Below, piece by piece: positions 1 through 8,611 of a DNA stretch of 64,000 nt. This DNA is from Piscibacillus halophilus (lineage in GTDB: Bacteria > Bacillota > Bacilli > Bacillales > Alkalibacillaceae). A model generated the notes under the pieces. That model was not told where the DNA came from and made no database searches. It saw only the letters and a list, made by a program, of their open reading frames with translations. Made by a program: the position numbers and the translations under genes. Each line of letters opens with the position of its first letter. Within the stretch, counting starts at the first letter, position 1. The stretch spans positions 55,610 through 119,609 of the forward strand of contig NZ_FOES01000005.1 of assembly GCF_900110685.1 (NCBI RefSeq), written 5' to 3'.

Positions 1-615
1 TTACCTCAGAATAAATTAGGCTATGACCCGTTTAATGGCAATCAGTTAAAAGAGCTGATCGCTAGCTTATATCCAAACTGGGATGACAAGTTATTCAACC
101 GTATGGTTAAGGAATTAGACGTTAACCTACGTAAAAACTTTAAAAGTCTATCACCAGGAATGCAACAAAAACTGTTACTTTCTTTAACTATCCCAAGAAA
201 TACTCCAATTTTGATTCTTGATGAACCAACCTCACATATTGATATTGTTTCAAAAAGTATTTTATTAGATTTGTTAGCGGAATGGATGGAACATGACGAT
301 CGGACACTCATTTTAGCCACGCATCAAGTCGAAGATATTCGTAAGTTAGCTGATATGGTGGCTATTATGAAAGACGGAGACCTACTCGCTCATACAGATA
401 AGGATTCGCTGACACAATCCTATACTCAATATTGGATGGTCGACCCACTTCCGAGTGATTCATTACCAGGTGAAGTGAAGCGTAAAGGTAGTAAATCGAT
501 TGTTACGGAGAATGAAGTTCAATTAGAACAGTATTTAAGTCAACATCAATTGAATTGGTTAAACAAAGAGCAGCTTAGTTTAGAAGATACCATTTCATTA
601 ATGTTAACAATATAA
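1..615 (+). CDS. ABC transporter ATP-binding protein, 5' end missing
   Basis: The reading frame is open from the first base of the window, so the gene begins upstream; the first internal ATG is at 103. The visible 204 codons hold the C-terminal half of an ABC ATPase: an LSPGMQQK-type signature, a Walker B strand ILILDEPTSHID, and the H-loop histidine in LATHQVE. The Walker A lysine must lie outside the window. The tail after the H-loop (about 80 residues) is acidic and shows no known domain. The next gene starts 13 bp downstream, so it probably belongs to one exporter operon with the NatA/NatB-like pair. The transported substrate cannot be told. Confidence is high for the family, low for the cargo. 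Confidence 0.9.
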   Translation, partial: LPQNKLGYDPFNGNQLKELIASLYPNWDDKLFNRMVKELDVNLRKNFKSLSPGMQQKLLLSLTIPRNTPILILDEPTSHIDIVSKSILLDLLAEWMEHDDRTLILATHQVEDIRKLADMVAIMKDGDLLAHTDKDSLTQSYTQYWMVDPLPSDSLPGEVKRKGSKSIVTENEVQLEQYLSQHQLNWLNKEQLSLEDTISLMLTI

Positions 616-628
616 CAAGGGGGAGAGC

Positions 629-1564
629 GTGTTGGAAAAAGTATTAAGTGTTAGTAATATTGAAAAATGGTTTAAGAAAACCAAGGTATTAAAAGGAATT
701 TCCTTTGATGTGCACCAAGGAGAGATCATGGCAATATTAGGGCCTAATGGCGCGGGTAAATCAACGACCATTCGTAATATTATGGGTATTATGTATCCTG
801 ATAAAGGAAACGTGACGTTTCATAACCATAATGGATCAGAAATACCTCGTCATAAAATTGGGTATTTACCTGAAGAACGTGGTCTTTATAAGAATGTCAA
901 AGTGATGGATGTCCTTCTTTATTTTGCGAGTTTAAAAGATTATCCAAAAGATAAAGCAAAAAAACGAGCAATTGATTACCTTGAAAAGCTAGGCCTAAAA
1001 GGGAAGGAATATGCTTCTGTAGAAGAACTTTCAAAAGGTATGGGGCAAAAAGTTCAGTTTATTGGTTCCATTATTCATGAACCGGAACTGTTAATCTTAG
1101 ATGAACCATTTTCTGGATTGGATCCTGTTAGCCAAGAAATTTTCAAAAACGAAATTAAACAATTAGCTAAAAATGGTACGGCCATTTTACTAAGCTCACA
1201 CCAAATGAACTTAGTCGAAGAGATGTGCGATCGACTCTTTATGATTAACCGTGGACAAAAAGTGATTTATGGTTCAATGGACGAAGTTAAAACAGAATAC
1301 GCCAACTTTAAATGTACCATTCGAGGAAAAAATGACTTATCCGTCCTTGAAAAGTTACCAGCTGTCACTCGCGTTGAGCAAAGTGATGATATTTCGATTA
1401 TATACTTAACGCAAGACGTACAAGTTACCAACTGGCTGAAACAACTTCCAGATTCACTAGACGTACAGGAGCTTTCCGTGGATCGCGTGTCCTTACACGA
1501 AATTTTCGTTGATATTGCGACGGATAAAAATCTGGCAGAGGAAGTAGGTGGGTCAAATGCGTAA
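629..1564 (+). CDS. NatA/YhaQ-like ABC exporter ATPase
   Basis: Cytoplasmic ATPase subunit of an ABC-2 type exporter. Visible are Walker A GPNGAGKST (residues 38-46), signature LSKGMGQK (134-141), Walker B LLILDEP (154-160) and an H-loop SSHQM. The 311-aa length exceeds B. subtilis NatA (about 246 aa) and fits YhaQ-type proteins; an extra C-terminal domain of about 90 residues follows the ATPase core. A GTG start at 629 is used, preceded by AAGGGGGAG; a TTG directly follows it. The permease gene overlaps its 3' end, so the two subunits are probably translationally coupled. Na+ or antibiotic export is inferred from the family only. Confidence 0.9.
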   Translation: MLEKVLSVSNIEKWFKKTKVLKGISFDVHQGEIMAILGPNGAGKSTTIRNIMGIMYPDKGNVTFHNHNGSEIPRHKIGYLPEERGLYKNVKVMDVLLYFASLKDYPKDKAKKRAIDYLEKLGLKGKEYASVEELSKGMGQKVQFIGSIIHEPELLILDEPFSGLDPVSQEIFKNEIKQLAKNGTAILLSSHQMNLVEEMCDRLFMINRGQKVIYGSMDEVKTEYANFKCTIRGKNDLSVLEKLPAVTRVEQSDDISIIYLTQDVQVTNWLKQLPDSLDVQELSVDRVSLHEIFVDIATDKNLAEEVGGSNA

Positions 1565-2792
1565 TAGTATGAAGGTTGCTAATTGGGAGTTTAAACGAAA
1601 TGCTAGAAATAAATCATTTATTATTTCGCTTTTTATCACACCCCTATTGTTCGTTATTTTTGCAATGGCTCCAACTTTTTTAAGTAATTTTGGAGACGAT
1701 GAAGACTCTGAAACAACTGTTTATTTAAATGACGAGGTAGGAGTGTTTGAAGCTATCCAGCCAATGTTGGAAGATCGTGACTTTGTATCGTGGGATGTTG
1801 TTGAAACATCTGATGAACCGGAGCAAATGCAGGAGCAGTTAAACGAAGAAGAAAAAGCTGCTTACGTTTTAATCAACCAAGAGACATTGGAATCTGGAAC
1901 GGTCACCTATATGGTCGGCGATGATGTCCATGATGACTTTGAGAATGAATTAACTATTTTACAACAACCAATTAAACAGGCACAGCTTCAAGTGGCTGGT
2001 TTGTCTTCCGATCAAATGCAGTTAGTCCAATCACCGATAGATTACCAACTGGCTTTTGAAGGAGAAGCGTCAGAAACAGAAGCTGAGGAAACTGGTGGCT
2101 TCCCATTCGAACAAGCGCTTCCGAGTATATTTGCAGGAATTTTCCTATTTTCAATTGTCATTTCTGGTATGATGATTTTCCAAAGTGCTTCTCAAGAAAA
2201 GAAAGATAAAGTTGCTGAAATTATTTTATCTTCAGTTACAGCAGTCGAACTCATGCAAGGTAAAATTTTAGGTTACTTTAGCCTAGGAATTTTACAAGTG
2301 ACTGTTTGGCTTACGTTAGTTGCACCATTTGCCGTTTGGAAATTGGAAGATGTACCTTTATTCGAATACTTATTCGTCCCAGAAACGCTCATGTTACTAG
2401 TCATTGCAATATTAGGTTATTTACTATTCGCTGCTTTATTTGTAGGATTGGGAGCAACTATTGAAGATTATTCAACGAGTGGCAACTTCCAGGGTATGGT
2501 CATGATGCTACCGTTTATCCCATTCTTCTTAGTTGGTCCAATCTTTACTAACCCGTCAGGAATCATCGCTCAAGTCGCGACATATATACCGTTTACATCA
2601 CCAGCCGTGTTACTAATGCGTTTAGCGGTATTAGATGAATGGCCATGGGTTGAAATTTTAATTGGCCTTGCTATCTTAATCGTGAGCATTTGGATCTTCA
2701 TGAAGCTTGCGGGTAAGATCTTCCAAGTTGGAATCTTAATCTATGGTAAAAATGCAACACCACAAGAGATTTGGAAATGGTTAAGAGCATAG
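1557..2792 (+). CDS. NatB/YhaP-like ABC-2 permease
   Basis: Membrane subunit paired with the ATPase encoded just upstream. The protein (about 411 aa) has the ABC-2/NatB plan: one N-terminal membrane helix (about residues 20-40), a long extracytoplasmic acidic domain (about 45-190), then five or more hydrophobic helices to the C terminus. The ATG at 1557 is chosen because AGGTGG lies 5 nt upstream of it. A GTG at 1548 would place the start inside that ribosome binding site. It overlaps the ATPase gene by 8 bp. The acidic outer domain suits a halophile. The substrate is unknown; Na+ export is the family precedent. Confidence 0.88.
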   Translation: MRNSMKVANWEFKRNARNKSFIISLFITPLLFVIFAMAPTFLSNFGDDEDSETTVYLNDEVGVFEAIQPMLEDRDFVSWDVVETSDEPEQMQEQLNEEEKAAYVLINQETLESGTVTYMVGDDVHDDFENELTILQQPIKQAQLQVAGLSSDQMQLVQSPIDYQLAFEGEASETEAEETGGFPFEQALPSIFAGIFLFSIVISGMMIFQSASQEKKDKVAEIILSSVTAVELMQGKILGYFSLGILQVTVWLTLVAPFAVWKLEDVPLFEYLFVPETLMLLVIAILGYLLFAALFVGLGATIEDYSTSGNFQGMVMMLPFIPFFLVGPIFTNPSGIIAQVATYIPFTSPAVLLMRLAVLDEWPWVEILIGLAILIVSIWIFMKLAGKIFQVGILIYGKNATPQEIWKWLRA

Positions 2793-2802
2793 ATGATCGC
2801 TA

Positions 2803-2914
2803 CTAGACAATTATAGAAGTTTTCTAGACAAATTGGCTTTCTATCTAGACAAATTCAAAATTTTACTAGACAAAATTGAATTTTTTCTAGTAAATAATTT
2901 AGTATACTAGAAAA
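2803..2914. repeat. 21-bp-pitch array C, core CTAGACAA
   Basis: Core CTAGACAA or a close variant starts at 2803, 2824, 2845, 2866 and 2887, each exactly 21 bp apart, with a looser sixth copy (CTAGAAAA) at 2907. The sequence between cores is A/T-rich and not conserved. The array fills the space between the natB-like stop codon and the bidirectional terminator at 2911-2947. It is one of six arrays in the window with the same pitch. No coding potential is credible here. Confidence 0.9.
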
Positions 2915-2947
2915 AGGGCTTCCCGGTCATGATCGGGAAGCCCTTTT
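2911..2947. terminator. bidirectional intrinsic terminator
   Basis: A stem with GGGCTTCCCG pairing to CGGGAAGCCC around an 8-nt loop is flanked by A5 on the left and T6 on the right. It can end the exporter operon (+) and the importer operon (-), which converge here. Confidence 0.93.
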
Positions 2948-2951
2948 TTAT

Positions 2952-3941
2952 TTATTCGATGAAGCTTTTATCGACTAAACCTGTTAAATCAGGTTGTTCA
3001 TCGAGAAATCCTAAGTCATGCGATGAATTCGCGAATTCTTGTAAAACTTCTTCGCTAACATCATACGTGAACGTGATTCGGTCCCAAGCGCGATCAATTA
3101 CTGAAGCTGAAAGCTCTTGGTCAGTGATCTCTTTAATTTTGTTAATGGCAATGGTCTTGGCCTCATCTGGATTGTCTTGGATAAATTCTGTTGCTTTTTT
3201 GTGTGCATCAACAATGCTTTGAACGAGTTCAGGATCATTTTCAATTAATTCATTTGATGTAACAAAAACGGCTGCTGGTAAAGTTTCTCCATATGCAACA
3301 TCTGGTGTATCTACTAGAACTTCAGCTGTTCCCTCTTCTTCTATAAACGACGCCCAAGGTTCAGGAACTGTTGCTACATCAATATTCCCTGTGTCAAACA
3401 TGTTTGAATAAGTAGCTGGTTTTCCAGTTACGTGCTTCATTTCACCATTCACACGGTCAGACGTTAGACCATATTCATCTTTCATTAATGCTTCAAACTG
3501 AACGTCATGCGTGCAACCTACACGAGGAGAGATGAATGTTTTTCCTGCTAAATCTTCAGGAGAGTCAATATTTGCATCAGGACGAGCCATAATAACCGTT
3601 CCACCTGTTGAACCCGCTGCTACGATACTGACCTCAGCCCCGCTCGTAAAGTGGTTCATCGCTGGTCCCGGTCCTACAATCCCTGCTTGGATATCACCTG
3701 TTTCAAGCGCTGTCATAAACGCTGAACCATCTGGAAAGTACTGATAATTAACCTCTGTTCCATCTGGTAGTGTTTCAGTATATAAATCTTTTTCTTCCGC
3801 CACCATTCCCGCTACATGGTTTATATTCGGAAAGTAACCAATTGTCACTTCTTCTGAGCCTTTATCGGCATTAGTACTTCCACATGCCGCAAGGAAAGCA
3901 CCAAGCAATAATACCATTGCTAAAGTTATGATCTTTTTCAT
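2952..3941 (-). CDS. ABC importer substrate-binding lipoprotein (SsuA/TauA/NrtA-like)
   Basis: Extracellular lipid-anchored binding protein of 329 aa. The N terminus is a lipoprotein signal peptide with lipobox LAAC (Cys20). The mature part starts with a beta strand VTIGYFPNINHVAGM, typical of the SsuA/ThiY/NMT1-like periplasmic-binding fold. It is the third gene of a minus-strand operon ATPase - permease - binding protein, 18 bp after the permease. Family members bind aliphatic sulfonates, taurine, nitrate or thiamine precursors. Nothing in the neighbourhood (no monooxygenase or thi gene) decides which, so the ligand stays open. Confidence 0.88.
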   Translation of the reverse strand: MKKIITLAMVLLLGAFLAACGSTNADKGSEEVTIGYFPNINHVAGMVAEEKDLYTETLPDGTEVNYQYFPDGSAFMTALETGDIQAGIVGPGPAMNHFTSGAEVSIVAAGSTGGTVIMARPDANIDSPEDLAGKTFISPRVGCTHDVQFEALMKDEYGLTSDRVNGEMKHVTGKPATYSNMFDTGNIDVATVPEPWASFIEEEGTAEVLVDTPDVAYGETLPAAVFVTSNELIENDPELVQSIVDAHKKATEFIQDNPDEAKTIAINKIKEITDQELSASVIDRAWDRITFTYDVSEEVLQEFANSSHDLGFLDEQPDLTGLVDKSFIE

Positions 3942-3959
3942 TTTAATAAAACTCCCTTT

Positions 3960-4718
3960 CTATGATTTCAATAATCCCCAACGTTTTAGAACATTTTTCT
4001 CTAACTTAGAAAAAACTAACTGGTCGACAACAGCCCCAATCACACCAATAATAATGATGATTCCAATCACCTGTTCCATTTTGGCAAAATCAGATGCGAA
4101 TTGAAGTGAGTAACCAAGGCCTGGCCCGTTACTTAAAAGCTCACCAGCCATTAATGCTCGCCAGCTAAATGCCCACGCCAAACGTACACCTGTCATGTAA
4201 TACGGGATACTGGCCGGGATTTCGACACGGAAAAATAGCTCAGTTCCCTTCGTTCCCATGGTTCTGGCTGCTCTAACTAACTGTGGGGGGACATTATGAA
4301 TTGCTGAACGTACATTAAGCGCCATCACGAACGTACCCCCTAATACGACGACAAATATAACAGCAAACTCTGTAAAACCGAACAACATTAATGATAGTGG
4401 CACCCATACGATACTTGGGATACTTTGGAGTGCAATCAGATACATCCCGGCTGTTTCATCAGCTTGACGAGATTTCCCGAGTAAAACACCGAGGATGGTT
4501 CCGATGATTAGAGCAAGGGACATCCCGATGAGAAGGTGCTTAAAACTTGCCCCTAAAGCCACTAGTAAACTACCATCTAAAAAGCCACTATAAAGTGATT
4601 GGAAGACTATAAATGGTCCCGGCAACACAACGGCAGGGAAAATGTTTAATAAATAGATTGCCTGCCAAATTCCAATAACAACAACTAAAAATAAAATCCG
4701 TTTAATGGCTAGCTTCAT
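3960..4718 (-). CDS. ABC importer permease (SsuC/TauC-like)
   Basis: Integral membrane subunit, 252 aa, with six predicted hydrophobic segments. It carries the BPD transporter EAA-type loop (LVRAARTMGTKGTELFFRVEI, about residues 150-170), which contacts the ATPase. Its start overlaps the ATPase gene by 17 bp, implying translational coupling. It belongs to the nitrate/sulfonate/taurine permease family. The substrate is undetermined, as for its partner binding protein. Confidence 0.9.
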   Translation of the reverse strand: MKLAIKRILFLVVVIGIWQAIYLLNIFPAVVLPGPFIVFQSLYSGFLDGSLLVALGASFKHLLIGMSLALIIGTILGVLLGKSRQADETAGMYLIALQSIPSIVWVPLSLMLFGFTEFAVIFVVVLGGTFVMALNVRSAIHNVPPQLVRAARTMGTKGTELFFRVEIPASIPYYMTGVRLAWAFSWRALMAGELLSNGPGLGYSLQFASDFAKMEQVIGIIIIIGVIGAVVDQLVFSKLEKNVLKRWGLLKS

Positions 4719-5487
4719 GGTCTAATTCTTCCTTTAACACTTTATTAATCTCATCTTTTAGCAGATCCATCACTTGATTTTCAAGCTCGATCACTTTAGC
4801 ATCATCGCGCCTTCTAGGTCTTGATACATTAATGTCAAAATCAGCTATTATTCTACCAGGACGAGTCCCCATCACAACCACACGGTCTGATAGCTTTATA
4901 GCTTCTTGGATACTGTGAGTAACAAAAAGGATCGTTTTCTTCGTTTCGTGCCAGATCTTTGTTAATTCATCGTGCATAATGTGACGTGTTTGTTCATCTA
5001 GAGCTCCAAACGGTTCATCCATTAACAACACTTTAGGGTCCATCGCAAGTGCTCTGGCAATTGCCACTCGTTGCTGCATACCTCCCGAAAGTTCATAAGT
5101 GTAATGGTTTTTGAACTTACTTAGATGAACCATTTTTAAAAAGTGATTGACTCGCTCTTCTGCTTCTTTTTTAGGCAGCCTTTTTTTGATAGGGTAGAGG
5201 ACGTTCTCTTGCACATTCAACCATGGAAATAGCGATGGCTCCTGAAACACCATCCCTCTGTCAGGTCCTGGTTGATTAATATCATTGCCTTCTAATGAGA
5301 TCGCACCTTCCGAAACACTTTCTAAACCAGCAACCATTGAAAGTAGTGTTGATTTTCCACAGCCTGAAGGTCCTAAGATTGAGACAAACTGATTTTCCTC
5401 AATAGTCAAATCAATACCCGAAAACACTTCGAATCGACCTTGATTCTGATCTGTATATGTTTTACCAACGTTATTTAAATTTAACAT
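4702..5487 (-). CDS. ABC importer ATPase (SsuB/TauB-like)
   Basis: First gene of the importer operon, 261 aa, cytoplasmic. Walker A GPSGCGKST (39-47), Q-loop in MVFQEPSLFPWL, signature LSGGMQQR, Walker B VLLMDEP and H-loop VTHSIQEA are all intact. The FPWL after the Q-loop is characteristic of the sulfonate/nitrate/taurine ATPases. A good sigma-A promoter lies about 60 bp upstream. Confidence 0.92.
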   Translation of the reverse strand: MLNLNNVGKTYTDQNQGRFEVFSGIDLTIEENQFVSILGPSGCGKSTLLSMVAGLESVSEGAISLEGNDINQPGPDRGMVFQEPSLFPWLNVQENVLYPIKKRLPKKEAEERVNHFLKMVHLSKFKNHYTYELSGGMQQRVAIARALAMDPKVLLMDEPFGALDEQTRHIMHDELTKIWHETKKTILFVTHSIQEAIKLSDRVVVMGTRPGRIIADFDINVSRPRRRDDAKVIELENQVMDLLKDEINKVLKEELDHEASH

Positions 5488-5546
5488 GACTTCACCTAAT
5501 TTCTGATAAACCCTATAAAAATACTCGGTTTTAGTTACAGTATTAA

Positions 5547-5576
5547 ATTATACAGTTGGGACAGAAAGTGTGTCAA
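5547..5576 (-). promoter_or_regulatory. sigma-A promoter of the importer operon
   Basis: On the minus strand TTGACA (5576-5571) and TATAAT (5552-5547) are separated by 18 bp. Both hexamers are perfect. The leader to the ATPase ATG at 5487 is about 50 nt, and I see no riboswitch in it. Confidence 0.8.
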
Positions 5577-5607
5577 CTATTAGGAAAAGCTAAAAATTTG
5601 AGCACAT

Positions 5608-5634
5608 ATAAAAAAGCCTGGCTAAGCCAGACTA
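5608..5634 (-). terminator. intrinsic terminator of the lipoprotein gene
   Basis: On the minus strand an AGTCTGGC/GCCAGGCT stem with a 3-nt loop is followed by TTTTTT. It overlaps the stop codon of the gene ending at 5632. Confidence 0.85.
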
Positions 5635-6177
5635 ATTTTTCAGTTTAAATTGAACTTTTGTATCAAGCTGATAATTTTGTTCCTTGTAATTGAAATTGGT
5701 ATAACCATGGACTTCATAAAAGCCTTTAGGGAAATCCCCATCCATGACTTGTTGAATAAATTCTTTAAATTCCTCAGAATCTTCCCCAGAAAAACCACCA
5801 GAACCTGTATACTCCTCCCTTAGTGGTTCACCTTTTTTAAGAACGGTTGTTAATAAAGGTTCATTCATGCTATAACCAATATCATACTCTCTGGACACTT
5901 CATAAATCGGAAAGTAGAATGGGGATGCGGCGTGGGTAATTTCAACAGAGTCTTCATCGCCTACATATTCTAACTCAGCATATACTTGAACATCAGATCC
6001 TTGATCATACTCTTCTTTTTCAGTCACTAAACGATAAATAAAGTCTTCTTCTTGAACTTCGCTTTCTGTAGATGAAACTTCTTCCTGATCAAGCTTATCA
6101 TCAGAAGGGGCACCGGTTCCTGTCGTTCCACACCCTATTAGTAAACTCATCATTGATAAAATAAATAAATTCCTCAT
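5632..6177 (-). CDS. putative lipoprotein of unknown function
   Basis: A 181-aa exported lipoprotein: hydrophobic signal MRNLFILSMMSLLIGC with Cys16 as lipidation site, a Ser/Glu/Asp-rich linker, then a mostly beta domain (residues 45-180). That domain could be an immunoglobulin-like fold of the BsuPI type, but I cannot assign it. The frame stays open upstream to 6348, but the start at 6177 is preferred because GAGGTGAT precedes it and the signal peptide begins there. It is divergent from the next gene. The function is not recognised. Confidence 0.75.
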   Translation of the reverse strand: MRNLFILSMMSLLIGCGTTGTGAPSDDKLDQEEVSSTESEVQEEDFIYRLVTEKEEYDQGSDVQVYAELEYVGDEDSVEITHAASPFYFPIYEVSREYDIGYSMNEPLLTTVLKKGEPLREEYTGSGGFSGEDSEEFKEFIQQVMDGDFPKGFYEVHGYTNFNYKEQNYQLDTKVQFKLKN

Positions 6178-6294
6178 CTCATCACCTCGTATAGTCTTTG
6201 ACGAACTTAATAAAAAATTGTTACAAACGATGCACCTTTTTGGGTGAATACCTATATCTTGTAGTATACGACTATGAAGATGAGGTGTTAGGAA

Positions 6295-7053
6295 ATGGGA
6301 AACCCAATTGTAACGGGAACTAGCACTGGGGATACAGTTTCTGTTCAAATTGATTTATTTCGTTACCCAATTCGTTATATTAAAGTTTACTTAGGTGGAG
6401 ACTTGGTCGGTACGTTCCACCCTATTTCTGACTTTCACTTAAGAAACCCTGAAGGAAAGCCTGTTAAAGTAGCACTCGTTTTCGCCGATGGAGATAAGCA
6501 CGAGACGGTTTTAATGGGAGGAAAAGGACGAAGGACACACCATAATCATGACTTTCAACCAGGAGATATTTTAGTCGCGTGTGATAACTTTGGCGATTTT
6601 CCACCTCCGGGATATATGGGGCATGCGGCTTTAGTCCTTAACAACAGAGACATTATTGAAGCTACTACTTCCATGCCGCAAATTCGTGTGTCCACTATTC
6701 GAGAGTTTGTGGAAATTCACCCAAAATATGTTCATTTACGCTGTCGTGACAGCTGGGCAGCTCATGAAGCAACCGCTTTTGCTTATGAATACTTACAAAT
6801 GTATAACGATAACCTTAATACTGGTGAGGACGTTCCACCGTTTTCTTTCTCACCACTTGTTCCATTAAATGATCCTTACCATTCTATATATTGTTCAAAA
6901 CTTGTGTGGCTTTGTTATTACTATGGTGCTGGCGTCGAATTGGAAAATGATTTCTTCCTTTACTCCCCAGAAGATTTATCGACGCTTGAAAATGATGGTC
7001 GATTTGAGGTCATCTATAAGCACCCTGAGTTTGAATTCAAACTCAACACTTAA
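6295..7053 (+). CDS. YiiX/YycO-like permuted papain-fold hydrolase
   Basis: 252 aa, with no signal peptide. A permuted NlpC/P60 arrangement is visible: GDILV (90-94), GHAALVL with His110, a Glu at 122 and a late YCSKLVW with the candidate nucleophile Cys200. This His...Glu...Cys order is the hallmark of the YiiX/YycO (DUF830-type) branch, which cleaves peptide or amide bonds or may act on lipids. An N-terminal beta-rich domain (1-80) precedes the catalytic part. The gene stands alone and ends at a shared terminator. The substrate is unknown. Confidence 0.75.
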   Translation: MGNPIVTGTSTGDTVSVQIDLFRYPIRYIKVYLGGDLVGTFHPISDFHLRNPEGKPVKVALVFADGDKHETVLMGGKGRRTHHNHDFQPGDILVACDNFGDFPPPGYMGHAALVLNNRDIIEATTSMPQIRVSTIREFVEIHPKYVHLRCRDSWAAHEATAFAYEYLQMYNDNLNTGEDVPPFSFSPLVPLNDPYHSIYCSKLVWLCYYYGAGVELENDFFLYSPEDLSTLENDGRFEVIYKHPEFEFKLNT

Positions 7054-7057
7054 ATGT

Positions 7058-7096
7058 TAGGGGCGTCCCATCTGATGGGATCAGCCCCTATTTTTT
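7058..7096. terminator. bidirectional intrinsic terminator
   Basis: TAGGGGC pairs with GCCCCTA around an inner TCCCAT/ATGGGA stem, followed by T6 on the plus strand. It separates the converging hydrolase and MFS genes. Confidence 0.88.
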
Positions 7097-8297
7097 AGCG
7101 CGATGCTTTTCTCCCTTTTACCATCCAATAAAAGCCTATTAAAATTAATATGACTGACGTTAATTGATATAAAACTTCTAAACTAATAAGGTCAAGAACC
7201 ACGTAGCCTATTAATGGTCCTACCGCGGCGCCTAAATCAACCGCGACCGTATAAGCTGTCATGAGACCTACCTTAGATGTGGTCGTTGCTACATCGGATG
7301 CTAATGAATCGGTCACTGTGACTAGGATCGTTGACATTAATTGAAAAACAAGAATCAACCCTATAATCCATATAAAATATAAATCCTTCGTCAGAAAATA
7401 AAATGCCATTCCAGACCCCACAAAGGCAAAAACGAGCATTTTGACCCTGCCAAACTGTTCATCTGATAGCCTTCCAGCAATAGGAGCTAAAAAAGGATCC
7501 CAAGCCCACTTAACGGCTTGGATCAGTCCCGCAATGGTCCCGACACCTATGGCAAAACCTAAGAATGTCCACTCTTGATCCAATTGGAAATCTATTAATC
7601 GACTTAAAGTTGATAAAAAGATCCCAAAAATCACCATCGCCATGATAAAACCTGTCGATAAAACGGACCACGCTTGGCAATTTTTCCACATGTTCGATTC
7701 TTTTGTGTGAGGAGATGTAGATGGTGTTTCCATTTCTTTTGTTTTTGGTATGTATTTAAATGCAATTGGTAGACTCAATATGGATAATAATCCAAATAAA
7801 GTCGCCACAACTTTAAGGTTAGTAACATCCGCCAGTAGACCTCCCGCTAACATTCCAGTTAATCCACCAAGCCCCCATAATCCATTGTATTTACCCATTA
7901 ACCTTCCACGAGACTGATCATCCGCTACTTCCATAACGGTTAAGAAACCACCTAGTCGAAGAAATGACCAAGCAATCCCCCAAATACAACGCATCACAAG
8001 CAACATGACAAACCCTTGTAACCATCCGTACGATAAAGTTGATAGTGTAGCTAGAATAATGGCGAGCACCACACCCGTTCGTTTATCGATATGCTTATAA
8101 AACCAACCCACCAATGGGTTGACTGGAAGGCGGATTAAACGGTTGACAGATAAAAGAACCCCCACTTGCCACAATGCCGTTAGACCAAATTCCTGCCAAT
8201 AGATTGGCATAACGATAAACAGCATAGCATCCCCTAAAATACAAGCAGCTGTGATTAAAGCTATAACGGTTACTTTGAATTCATGATTGCGTTCCAT
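7095..8297 (-). CDS. MFS transporter
   Basis: 400-aa membrane protein with 12 predicted hydrophobic helices and a central cytoplasmic loop rich in Lys/Ser/Thr (about residues 190-210), the usual layout of the major facilitator superfamily. The helix 2-3 loop (FYKHIDKRTGV) resembles motif A only loosely. Family members are proton-coupled drug or solute antiporters or symporters. AGGAG precedes the ATG. No neighbour hints at the substrate. Confidence 0.85.
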   Translation of the reverse strand: MERNHEFKVTVIALITAACILGDAMLFIVMPIYWQEFGLTALWQVGVLLSVNRLIRLPVNPLVGWFYKHIDKRTGVVLAIILATLSTLSYGWLQGFVMLLVMRCIWGIAWSFLRLGGFLTVMEVADDQSRGRLMGKYNGLWGLGGLTGMLAGGLLADVTNLKVVATLFGLLSILSLPIAFKYIPKTKEMETPSTSPHTKESNMWKNCQAWSVLSTGFIMAMVIFGIFLSTLSRLIDFQLDQEWTFLGFAIGVGTIAGLIQAVKWAWDPFLAPIAGRLSDEQFGRVKMLVFAFVGSGMAFYFLTKDLYFIWIIGLILVFQLMSTILVTVTDSLASDVATTTSKVGLMTAYTVAVDLGAAVGPLIGYVVLDLISLEVLYQLTSVILILIGFYWMVKGRKASR

Positions 8298-8330
8298 ATA
8301 CGTCTCCTGACTATTTTTATAAAGTACTCC

Positions 8331-8358
8331 ATCATATCATATTAGTCTTTAATTGCAA
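8331..8358 (-). promoter_or_regulatory. putative promoter of the MFS gene
   Basis: On the minus strand TTGCAA (8358-8353) lies 16 bp before TATGAT (8336-8331). This is a reasonable but not perfect sigma-A promoter. Confidence 0.5.
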
Positions 8359-8416
8359 TATGAAATTCAAGAAAAGTACAAGCTCTCCCTACCTCTTTTC
8401 TTCAACAGGGTGACAT

Positions 8417-8550
8417 TTCGCCAATTTGTCATGATGATTCGCTAATTTTTTATTAACTTTCGCCAATTTAATTATGTTTCTCGCCAAACTTGAGTAAGGT
8501 TTCGCCGGTTTCATGGTTGGTTTCGCTAAATAAGGCGCTTCTTTCGCCAA
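8417..8550. repeat. 21-bp-pitch array A, core TTCGCCAA
   Basis: Seven copies of TTCGCCAA or a one- to two-base variant (TTCGCTAA, CTCGCCAA, TTCGCCGG) start at 8417, 8438, 8459, 8480, 8501, 8522 and 8543. All six steps are exactly 21 bp. The spacers of 13 bp are A/T-rich. The array lies upstream of the MFS gene and just beyond the terminator of the small membrane protein gene. It is closely similar, spacers included, to the array at 23855-23988, so the unit is dispersed or duplicated. Confidence 0.95.
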
Positions 8551-8570
8551 ATTTATAATTTTTATATAAA

Positions 8571-8602
8571 AAAGGGCTCCACCATTGCTGGTGAGCCCTT
8601 TG
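8571..8602 (-). terminator. intrinsic terminator of the 55-aa gene
   Basis: On the minus strand AAAGGGCTCACCA pairs with TGGTGGAGCCCTTT (one bulged base) around a 4-nt loop, and is followed by T-rich sequence. It lies 10 bp after the stop of the small membrane protein gene. Confidence 0.88.
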
Positions 8603-8611
8603 TTTGAGTCA

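Noticed and set aside
5488..5546. Riboswitch in the importer leader
   Set aside because: The leader is only about 50 nt and shows no recognisable aptamer or terminator.
6178..6348. Longer start of the lipoprotein gene at 6348
   Set aside because: It overlaps the divergent hydrolase gene and hides the lipoprotein signal peptide inside the protein.
8417..8550. CRISPR array
   Set aside because: Cores are only 8 bp, spacers 13 bp and similar between loci, and there are no cas genes.
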